DNA from: Clostridia bacterium
GTDB taxonomy: Bacteria > Bacillota > Clostridia > Oscillospirales > Acutalibacteraceae
Assembly (NCBI GenBank): GCA_017437165.1
Contig: JAFSBS010000424.1
Location: 1-5,037 of the forward strand
Reading direction: 5' to 3'
Length of the DNA: 5,037 nt
Shown: one piece after another, positions 1 through 5,037 of the stretch
Position numbering within the stretch: the stretch's first letter is position 1
How the letters are laid out: the number at the start of each line of letters is the position of its first letter
Made by a program: the position numbers and the translations under genes
Notes under the pieces: model-generated
The model's input: the letters and a program-made list of their open reading frames with translations, nothing else
What the model was told of the DNA's origin: nothing
The model's database searches: none

Positions 1-260
1 ATGATAAAGTAGTTATAAACTACATAAAAAATCAGCGACAGGTTATTGATACACCAAGCTTTGAAAATGGTGGTGCAGCTTTTTTTGAGGGTATAAAATG
101 TGACGACCCTAAAGATGTTGAAGCAAGAAAATGGGTTAACTGTATTTTAAATGATACAGAATTACCGGTACCACCAAGACAGGCACTTTGTGTTACTCGT
201 ATTCTCGAGGGAATTTATGAATCAGCAAAAACCGGTACACCGGTATATTTTAAAGATTAA
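1..260 (+). CDS. Gfo/Idh/MocA family oxidoreductase, C-terminal fragment (5' end outside window)
   Basis: An open frame runs from the window edge (first full codon at position 3) to a TAA at 258-260 and encodes the last 85 residues of a protein. The tail resembles the C-terminal end of Gfo/Idh/MocA NAD(P)-dependent sugar or cyclitol dehydrogenases: a stretch reading ELPVPPRQALCVTRILEGIY followed by ESAKTG and a final hydrophobic strand (PVYFKD). In this family that helix closes the substrate domain and is normally followed by a short strand and the terminus, so the end looks natural rather than truncated. The Rossmann domain and the catalytic Lys and His lie upstream of the window and cannot be checked. 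The next gene starts 12 bases after the stop, which suggests one operon with the two isomerase-like genes. Family assignment rests only on the C-terminus; the substrate is unknown. Confidence 0.75.
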   Translation, partial: DKVVINYIKNQRQVIDTPSFENGGAAFFEGIKCDDPKDVEARKWVNCILNDTELPVPPRQALCVTRILEGIYESAKTGTPVYFKD

Positions 261-272
261 GAGGTAACAAAT

Positions 273-995
273 ATGAAATTTGCAGTTCAGTTATATTCAG
301 TTCGTGACCATATCGAAAATGGTAACGATTTATTAGAAATTTTAGGTAAGGTTAAAGAGATAGGTTTTGATGGTGTTGAGTTTGCAGGTTATCAGGGCAT
401 TTCTGCAGAAGTTCTTAAAAATAAATGTGACGAATTAGGTCTTACAATAGTTGGTACACATTTAGGTCTTGATGCATTTGAAGGCGATAATCTCAATAAA
501 ACTTTAGAATTCCACAAAACACTCGGCACAAAATATTTAGGTGTTGGTGGAGCGCCTCATTCTACTTATGAAGAAGCAAAAAATACTGCAGATGTATTAG
601 GTAATGCTAATAAAGAAGCAGAAAAAATCGGTATGAATACTTACTACCACAACCACACAGAAGAATTTGCAGATTTGAAAGATGGTAAAACCGCAATGGA
701 TATCATCGGCGAACAGTGTAAATTAGAAGTTGATACATACTGGAGCTTCTGTGCGGGTATTAAGAATTCAGAGTATCTTGTAGAGAAAAAAGACAAAATT
801 GCTTTAATTCACATAAAAGATGGTAAAGACCATAAACCAATGGCATTAGGCGAAGGTGAAAATGATTTACTTGATGTTGTAAAAGGTGTTAAAGCAATCG
901 GACTCGATTGGGTGATTTTAGAAAACGATGACCCTGTACCAACAGGACTTGAAGATATTACACGTAGCTACAACTGGCTCAAAGAAAATTTTTAA
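273..995 (+). CDS. Sugar phosphate isomerase/epimerase family protein (xylose isomerase-like TIM barrel)
   Basis: This 240-residue protein belongs by eye to the AP-endonuclease-2/xylose isomerase-like TIM-barrel superfamily, whose members are usually cytoplasmic, metal-dependent isomerases, epimerases or dehydratases of sugars and cyclitols. Visible hallmarks are the N-terminal first strand (FAVQLYSVRD, residues 3-12), GFDGVEFAGY (31-40) with Glu36, the YHNH motif (125-128) followed by EEF, EVDTYW (152-157) with Asp154, IHIKDGK (179-185) with His180, and ILEND (215-219) with Glu217. Asp154, His180 and Glu217 are the likely metal ligands by family analogy. The length is slightly short for the family (commonly about 250-290) but both ends look complete. 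A GAGG ribosome binding site at 261-264 lies 8 bases before the ATG, supporting this start. There is no signal peptide. It sits between an oxidoreductase and a second TIM-barrel gene, which favours a sugar or cyclitol catabolic role. The exact substrate cannot be told. Confidence 0.88.
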   Translation: MKFAVQLYSVRDHIENGNDLLEILGKVKEIGFDGVEFAGYQGISAEVLKNKCDELGLTIVGTHLGLDAFEGDNLNKTLEFHKTLGTKYLGVGGAPHSTYEEAKNTADVLGNANKEAEKIGMNTYYHNHTEEFADLKDGKTAMDIIGEQCKLEVDTYWSFCAGIKNSEYLVEKKDKIALIHIKDGKDHKPMALGEGENDLLDVVKGVKAIGLDWVILENDDPVPTGLEDITRSYNWLKENF

Positions 996-1007
996 GGAGA
1001 GATTAAA

Positions 1008-1973
1008 ATGAAATTAGGTGTACTTACAAATCTTTTAGGTAGCGTATCTTTAGAAGAAGCGTTAAAATATTTTTCTTCTTTAGGTCTTGAAATGGTTGAA
1101 ATCGGTTGTGGCGGTTACCCTGGTAATGCGCATGCAAATCCTGATATTCTTTTAAATGACGACAAAGCATTAGAGGAATTCAAGGCACTTCTTAAAAAAT
1201 ATAATGTAGAAATCAGTGCTTTAAGCTGTCACGGTAACCCTGTGCATCCAAATAAAGAAATTGCAAAGAGTTTTGATGATGATTTAAGGAAAGCGGTTCT
1301 TTTAGCAGAAAAATTAGGTGTTCATCAGATTAACACATTTTCAGGCTGTCCGGGTGACTGTGAAACTGCAAAGTATCCTAACTGGGTTACTTGTCCTTGG
1401 CCAAACGACTTTGGTGAGATTTTAGAGTGGCAATGGAATGAAGTTCTTATTCCTTATTGGAAAGAGTTTGTTAAATTCAGTACTGCTCACGGTGTAGATA
1501 AAATTGCACTCGAGCTTCACCCGGGATTTTGTGTATATAACACAGAAAGTCTTTTAAAACTCCGTAATGCAGTAGGTAAAGAAATCGGTGCAAACCTTGA
1601 TTTATCTCACCTTATATGGCAAGGTATGGAACCAATTCCTGTAATTCGTGCATTAGGCGATGCGATATTCCATTTCCATGCAAAAGATACAAGAATTGAT
1701 AAAGTGAACACAGCGGTTAACGGTGTTCTTGATACAAAATCTTATGCAGATGAAATCAATCGTTCATGGATTTTCCGTTCAGTAGGTTATGGTAATGATG
1801 AACTCTTCTGGAAAGATGTTATGAGTAATCTTCGTATGGTAGGTTATGACTACGCAATTTCTATTGAACACGAAGATTCGTTGATGAGCCAGAACGAAGG
1901 ACTCGAAAAAGCGGTTGAACTTCTCAAAAAGTGTATAATTAAAGAAGAACTCAAAGACGCTTGGTGGATTTAA
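1008..1973 (+). CDS. Sugar phosphate isomerase/epimerase family protein, long (321 aa) subfamily
   Basis: This is a second xylose isomerase-like TIM-barrel protein, longer than and clearly diverged from its upstream neighbour. Motifs in order: KLGVLTNLLG (2-11), MVEIGCGGYPGN (29-40), SALSCHGNPVHP (70-81), FSGCPGD (111-117), a Trp/Pro/Cys-rich loop PNWVTCPWP (124-132), ALELHPGF (167-174), NLDLSHL (196-202), FHFHAKDTRID (221-231) and ISIEHED (284-290). Glu169, Asp199, His224 and Glu287 are placed like the Glu-Asp-His-Glu metal site of this superfamily. Proteins of this type are annotated only as sugar phosphate isomerase/epimerase; some relatives act on 3-keto sugars, made by Gfo/Idh/MocA dehydrogenases, as epimerases or carbon-glycoside lyases. 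A strong AAGGAG ribosome binding site (994-999) overlaps the upstream stop and lies 8 bases from the ATG, so the two genes are probably co-translated. The stop codon lies inside the left arm of the palindromic repeat that follows. Substrate unknown. Confidence 0.88.
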   Translation: MKLGVLTNLLGSVSLEEALKYFSSLGLEMVEIGCGGYPGNAHANPDILLNDDKALEEFKALLKKYNVEISALSCHGNPVHPNKEIAKSFDDDLRKAVLLAEKLGVHQINTFSGCPGDCETAKYPNWVTCPWPNDFGEILEWQWNEVLIPYWKEFVKFSTAHGVDKIALELHPGFCVYNTESLLKLRNAVGKEIGANLDLSHLIWQGMEPIPVIRALGDAIFHFHAKDTRIDKVNTAVNGVLDTKSYADEINRSWIFRSVGYGNDELFWKDVMSNLRMVGYDYAISIEHEDSLMSQNEGLEKAVELLKKCIIKEELKDAWWI

Positions 1974-2078
1974 ACTTTATTTTACTCACCATTCGCACCT
2001 TGACGCACCAAACTCGCGTACCTGTGTATGCTTCGGATGCGCCAAAATGCGAAATCTGAGTAAACTAAAAGTTTAAAT
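1968..2078. repeat. Long imperfect palindromic intergenic element (MITE/REP-like or RNA hairpin)
   Basis: Left arm 1968-2006 and right arm 2039-2078 are inverted copies of each other. Read inward from each end, both begin ATTTAAACTTT, then after a 2- or 3-base unmatched patch share TTTACTCA, then TTCGCA after three mismatches, then TTG and CGC with a few more mismatches; about 31 of 40 positions are complementary. The 32-base centre carries its own small hairpin: GCGTAC (2016-2021), loop CTGT, GTATGC (2026-2031), with one G-T pair. The central part is richer in G and C than the surrounding DNA. The left arm covers the end and stop codon of the upstream gene. Neither strand has a run of T directly after the stem, so it is not a standard intrinsic terminator. 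No convincing target-site duplication is seen. It may be a dispersed palindromic repeat or a structured mRNA segment separating two operon parts. Confidence 0.7.
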
Positions 2079-2127
2079 AAAACATTAACTTTGCATTCAG
2101 CATTAAAAAAGAAAAGAGATAGGAAAA

Positions 2128-3177
2128 ATGGAAAAAATCAATACCGTTGTTGTTGGTTATGGTGGAATGGGTAAATATCATGCCGACAATATAGCAAAAT
2201 TTGAAAATTTTAATCTCGTTGGAATATACGATATAAAAGAAGAAAGATGCGAATTAGCACGTGAAAACAACGTTAAGGTTTATGGCAGTTTTGAAGAAGT
2301 ATTAGCGGACAGTGGTGTTGAACTTATAGTTTGCGCTACATATAATGATTGTCATAAAGATATTGCTGTTCGCGCTATGAAAGCGGGTAAAAATGTTATT
2401 TCTGAAAAGCCTGTTACTATGTGTTCAGAAGATTTAGCAGAAATGATTAAAGTATCCCAAGAAACAGGGAAACTTTTTACAGTACATCAGAACAGACGTT
2501 GGGATAATGACTACAGAACTATAAAAAATATAATTGATAAAAACGAGTTGGGTCCCGTTTTTTCGATTGATTCACGTGTTTATGGTTCACGTGGTATTCC
2601 GGGTGACTGGAGACAAGAAAAAGTTCACGGTGGTGGAATGGTTTTCGACTGGGGTGTTCATCTTCTTGATCAGATTCTTATGATCAATGAGGGCAAAACA
2701 ATTGAGTCAGTATATGCAACGGTTACTCATATTACAAATGACGAGTGCGACGATGGTTTCAGAGCAATTATCAAATTCAGAAACGGACCTGAATGTATAG
2801 TTGAAGTTTTCACAAACAACTTTATAGAAGCACCGCGTTGGTATGTTTGTGGTGAAAATGGTACTGCTATTATTACTGATTGGGATTTAAACGGTAAAAT
2901 TGTAAAAATTAAAGATTGGGAAAAAATCGACGCAGTACCAATTCAGGCGGGTGCAGGTATTACAAAAACTATGGCACCAAGAACTGAAGAAACAATAAAA
3001 GAATTTCCGCTCGAAAAAATTGAAGTAAAATGGGCAGATTATTATAATAACATTTATGATTGCTTGAGAAATGGTGCTAAGCCACTTATTACTCACGAAC
3101 AGCAGGTAAGACTTATGCGCCTTATGGAAGCAATTTTTGAATCTGCAGAAAAGAATACAGTAGTTAGTTTTGAATAA
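2128..3177 (+). CDS. Gfo/Idh/MocA family NAD(P)-dependent oxidoreductase
   Basis: This complete 349-residue protein has the usual family length and two-domain design. The N-terminal Rossmann fold shows VVVGYGGMGKYHA (7-19), where Gly10, Gly12, Gly13 and Gly15 form the dinucleotide-binding turn; strand two ends in Asp35 (IYDIKEE), which suggests a preference for NAD over NADP. SEKPVTM (92-98) carries the conserved Lys94 of the EKP motif. The C-terminal alpha/beta domain has HQNRRWDNDY (120-129), a GDWR segment (159-162) and FDWGVHLLDQ (173-182), where Asp174 and His178 match the catalytic Asp-x3-His pair of inositol dehydrogenase-type enzymes. It probably oxidises or reduces a hydroxyl of a sugar, sugar acid, cyclitol or glycoside in the cytoplasm. 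The ribosome binding site is weak or ambiguous (AGAG at 2115-2118 or AGG at 2121-2123, the latter only 4 bases from the ATG), but the GxGxxG motif lies at the right distance from this start. It follows the palindromic element, so its expression may be uncoupled from the upstream genes. Confidence 0.93.
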   Translation: MEKINTVVVGYGGMGKYHADNIAKFENFNLVGIYDIKEERCELARENNVKVYGSFEEVLADSGVELIVCATYNDCHKDIAVRAMKAGKNVISEKPVTMCSEDLAEMIKVSQETGKLFTVHQNRRWDNDYRTIKNIIDKNELGPVFSIDSRVYGSRGIPGDWRQEKVHGGGMVFDWGVHLLDQILMINEGKTIESVYATVTHITNDECDDGFRAIIKFRNGPECIVEVFTNNFIEAPRWYVCGENGTAIITDWDLNGKIVKIKDWEKIDAVPIQAGAGITKTMAPRTEETIKEFPLEKIEVKWADYYNNIYDCLRNGAKPLITHEQQVRLMRLMEAIFESAEKNTVVSFE

Positions 3178-3187
3178 TATTTTTGAT

Positions 3188-3192
3188 AGGAG
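3188..3192 (+). promoter_or_regulatory. Ribosome binding site fixing the DUF1015 start at 3201
   Basis: AGGAG lies 8 bases before the ATG at 3201. A TTG at 3183 in the same frame would also open the reading frame, but it lies upstream of this site, would place the site inside the coding region, and adds six residues (MIGVFA) before the natural family start. Confidence 0.85.
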
Positions 3193-3200
3193 TTTTTGCT

Positions 3201-4451
3201 ATGGCAACATTTAAACCATTTAAAGCATTACGCCCCACAAGTGAATATGCAAGTAAGGTTGCTGCATTGCCTTACGATGTTATGAACAGTGAAGAAGCAA
3301 GAGAAATGGTGAAAGATAATCCTTACTCATTTCTTCACGTAGATAAAGCAGAGATAGATTTAGAAAAAGGGATTGATATCTATTCTGCTGAAGTTTATCG
3401 GAAAGCAAAAGACAATCTGGAAAAACTCGAAAAAAATGGCGCTATGGCACAAGACGAGAAAGCTTATTTCTATATTTATCGTCAGATAATGAATGGCAGA
3501 GAACAGACAGGTCTTGTAGGTTGCGCTTCTATTGATGATTATATAAACAACAAAATTAAAAAGCACGAGTTAACCCATGCAGATAAAGAAGCAGATCGCA
3601 TTCGTCATGTTGATACCTGTGATGCGAATACAGGCCCTATATTCCTCTGTTATAAAGAGTGTAACAGAGCAGATGAAATTATATGTAATTTCAAAAATAA
3701 CAATAAGCCTGTTTACGATTTTGTTACCGAAGACGGTATTTCAAATACTGTCTGGGTGATTGATGATGAAAATATAAATAATGAACTTTCTGCGCTTTTA
3801 GAAGATGCGGGTGCGTTTTATATTGCAGATGGTCATCATCGTTGTGCATCTGCGGTTAATGTAGGCAAAAAACGCAGAGAAGAAAATCCACAATACGACG
3901 GTACAGAAGAATTTAATTATTTTTTAGCAGTGTTGTTCCCGGCTAATACACTTTCTATTATGGATTATAACCGTGTAGTCAAAGATTTGAATGGTAATTC
4001 TGAAAGTGAATTTATCGAGAAGATAAAAGAAAAATTTGATGTTTCAGAATGTAATACTGACGAACCGTATTCACCAAAAGAAAAGCATACTTTTGGTATG
4101 TATCTCAACAACAAATGGTATGTGTTAAAGGCGAAAAAAGGTACATTCAATGAAAATGACCCTGTCGAAAGACTTGATGTTTCAATTCTTCAAAGTAATC
4201 TTTTATCACCTGTTCTTAATATTGGTGACCCAAGAACCGATAAAAGAATTGATTTTATCGGTGGTATAAGAGGTCTTAAAGAATTAGAAAGACGTGTTTC
4301 AGATGATATGACAGTTGCGTTTTCAATGTTCCCTACAACACTTGATGATTTGATGGACATTGCAGATGCAAATAAAATAATGCCACCAAAATCTACTTGG
4401 TTTGAACCCAAACTTTTAAGTGGTTTATTTATTCATAAATTAGGTGATTAA
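3201..4451 (+). CDS. DUF1015 family protein (COG4198), function unknown
   Basis: This 416-residue cytoplasmic-type protein has the full-length DUF1015 pattern: FKPFKALRP at the N-terminus (4-12), ALPYDVMNSEEAR (22-34), NPYSFLHVDKAEIDL (40-54), a YFYIYRQ strand (89-95), KHELTHADKEADRIRH (121-136), TGPIFLCY (144-151), and the signature YIADGHHRCASA (207-218). Near the C-terminus lie DVSILQSNLLSPVLNI (326-341) and DFIGG (351-355), also typical. The molecular function of the family is not settled. The DGHHR core resembles the nucleotide-binding motif of ParB/sulfiredoxin-like proteins, including free serine kinases, which is suggestive only. The start is taken at ATG 3201 because of the AGGAG at 3188-3192 and because the family N-terminus begins here. 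It lies 23 bases after the oxidoreductase and directly abuts nfo, so it may be cotranscribed with both. No signal peptide or membrane segment is visible. Confidence 0.92.
   Translation: MATFKPFKALRPTSEYASKVAALPYDVMNSEEAREMVKDNPYSFLHVDKAEIDLEKGIDIYSAEVYRKAKDNLEKLEKNGAMAQDEKAYFYIYRQIMNGREQTGLVGCASIDDYINNKIKKHELTHADKEADRIRHVDTCDANTGPIFLCYKECNRADEIICNFKNNNKPVYDFVTEDGISNTVWVIDDENINNELSALLEDAGAFYIADGHHRCASAVNVGKKRREENPQYDGTEEFNYFLAVLFPANTLSIMDYNRVVKDLNGNSESEFIEKIKEKFDVSECNTDEPYSPKEKHTFGMYLNNKWYVLKAKKGTFNENDPVERLDVSILQSNLLSPVLNIGDPRTDKRIDFIGGIRGLKELERRVSDDMTVAFSMFPTTLDDLMDIADANKIMPPKSTWFEPKLLSGLFIHKLGD
4442..4447 (+). promoter_or_regulatory. Ribosome binding site for nfo embedded in the end of the DUF1015 gene
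   Basis: AGGTGA sits in the last codons of the DUF1015 gene, with its AGG core 7 bases before the nfo ATG at 4452. Because the DUF1015 stop TAA (4449-4451) is immediately followed by that ATG, nfo translation is probably coupled to that of the upstream gene. Confidence 0.65.
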
Positions 4452-5037
4452 ATGTTAAAAATAGGTTGTCATTTATCAAGTTCGGGCGGTTATCTCAATA
4501 TGGGTAAAGAAGCAAAAAGAATTGGTGCAAACACATTTCAGTTCTTTACCCGTAATCCACGCGGAGGATCAGCAAAACCGCTTGATTTGGATGATGTAAA
4601 TGCATTCAATGAATATAGAAAAGAAAACGGAATTCTTTCAGTTTTAGCGCACGCACCTTACACTATGAATGCCTGTGCAAAAGAGGAAGGTCTTCGTGAG
4701 TTTGCTAAAAACACTATGCTTGACGATATTATGCGTCTTGATAATATAGAGGGTGCTATGTATAATTTTCACCCCGGAAGTCACGTAAGTCAGGGTGCAA
4801 ATGTTGGTATAGAGTATATTTCTTCAATGCTCAATGAAGTAATAAAAAAAGACCAGAAAACTATTATTTTACTCGAAACTATGGCGGGTAAGGGTAGTGA
4901 AGTCGGCAGGAATTTTGAAGAAATAAAATCTATTATTGATAAAGTTAAATTAAATGAAAAATTAGGTGTTTGTCTTGATACCTGTCATGTTTATGATGGT
5001 GGTTACGATATTGTTAACGATTTAGATGGTGTATTAG
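4452..5037 (+). CDS. nfo: Deoxyribonuclease IV (AP endonuclease Nfo), N-terminal part, cut by window end
   Basis: The frame is open from ATG 4452 to the window edge, giving 195 residues of an expected roughly 280. It matches endonuclease IV, the zinc-dependent enzyme of base excision repair that cuts DNA 5' to abasic sites and removes blocking 3' ends. Visible motifs are [11 protein letters not shown] (3-13), the DNA-contact segment FFTRNPRGG (31-39), LAHAPY (65-70) with His67, [11 protein letters not shown] (105-115) with His107, [14 protein letters not shown] (139-152) with Glu142, and [15 protein letters not shown] (172-186) with Asp176 and His179. By homology to the E. coli enzyme these five residues are zinc ligands; the remaining ligands lie beyond the window. 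Although it shares its fold with the two isomerase-like genes upstream, the HPGSH and DTCHV(Y) motifs separate it clearly as a true Nfo. It starts at the base after the DUF1015 stop. No signal peptide is seen. Confidence 0.95.
   Translation, partial: MLKIGCHLSSSGGYLNMGKEAKRIGANTFQFFTRNPRGGSAKPLDLDDVNAFNEYRKENGILSVLAHAPYTMNACAKEEGLREFAKNTMLDDIMRLDNIEGAMYNFHPGSHVSQGANVGIEYISSMLNEVIKKDQKTIILLETMAGKGSEVGRNFEEIKSIIDKVKLNEKLGVCLDTCHVYDGGYDIVNDLDGVL

Noticed and set aside
9..23. Perfect inverted repeat GTAGTT-ATA-AACTAC
   Set aside because: It lies inside the coding frame of the truncated oxidoreductase, is short and AT-rich, and has no nearby gene start that an operator would serve; most likely chance.
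2000..2032. Possible promoter: TTGACG (2000-2005) with TATGCT (2027-2032)
   Set aside because: The spacing is 21 bases, too long for a standard sigma-A promoter, closer boxes are poor, and both boxes fall inside the palindrome where base choice is set by the stem.
1968..2078. Intrinsic terminator
   Set aside because: A stem is present but it is long and mismatched, and neither strand has the T-run that should directly follow it.
1974..2127. Riboswitch, tRNA or small RNA gene in the only sizeable gap
   Set aside because: No cloverleaf, no known riboswitch core motif, and no promoter-terminator pair could be recognised; only the palindrome is supported.
2887..3096. Minus-strand open frame of 69 codons
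   Set aside because: It lies opposite the complete oxidoreductase gene; its product is a low-complexity Phe/Ile/Cys-rich sequence as expected from antisense of an AT-rich Lys/Glu-rich gene, with no supporting context.
3360..4411. Short open frames of 60-73 codons on both strands within the DUF1015 gene
   Set aside because: All lie inside a confidently assigned 416-residue gene, have no recognisable protein motif, and look like shadow frames.

Overview
The window is an AT-rich, gene-dense, single-strand stretch. All six recognisable genes read left to right, all complete ones end in TAA, and most have clear AGGAG-type ribosome binding sites. Protein style and base composition suggest a low-GC Firmicute, most likely an uncultured gut clostridium (Oscillospiraceae/Eubacteriales-like). 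This placement is an inference from style, not from a marker gene.

Layout: (1) positions 1-260 hold the C-terminal 85 residues of a Gfo/Idh/MocA-type oxidoreductase; (2) 273-995 and 1008-1973 are two sugar phosphate isomerase/epimerase-like TIM-barrel proteins of different subfamilies, packed 12 bases apart; (3) 1974-2127 is the only sizeable intergenic gap, and it is dominated by a long imperfect palindrome (about 1968-2078) whose left arm includes the upstream stop codon; (4) 2128-3177 is a second, complete Gfo/Idh/MocA oxidoreductase; (5) 3201-4451 is a DUF1015 family protein; (6) 4452 to the window end is the first 195 residues of deoxyribonuclease IV (Nfo), whose ATG immediately follows the DUF1015 stop.

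How they may work together: two NAD(P)-dependent sugar/cyclitol oxidoreductases surrounding two metal-dependent TIM-barrel isomerases resemble inositol/cyclitol catabolism clusters and the newer oxidative (3-keto-sugar) glycoside pathways such as the E. coli ycj cluster or C-glycoside deglycosylation systems. The substrate cannot be read from this window, and no transporter, kinase, regulator or glycosidase is visible. The DUF1015-nfo pair looks like a separate, translationally coupled housekeeping unit downstream. No RNA gene, CRISPR array, insertion sequence or transposase was seen. The feature that standard annotation would most easily miss is the palindromic intergenic element.
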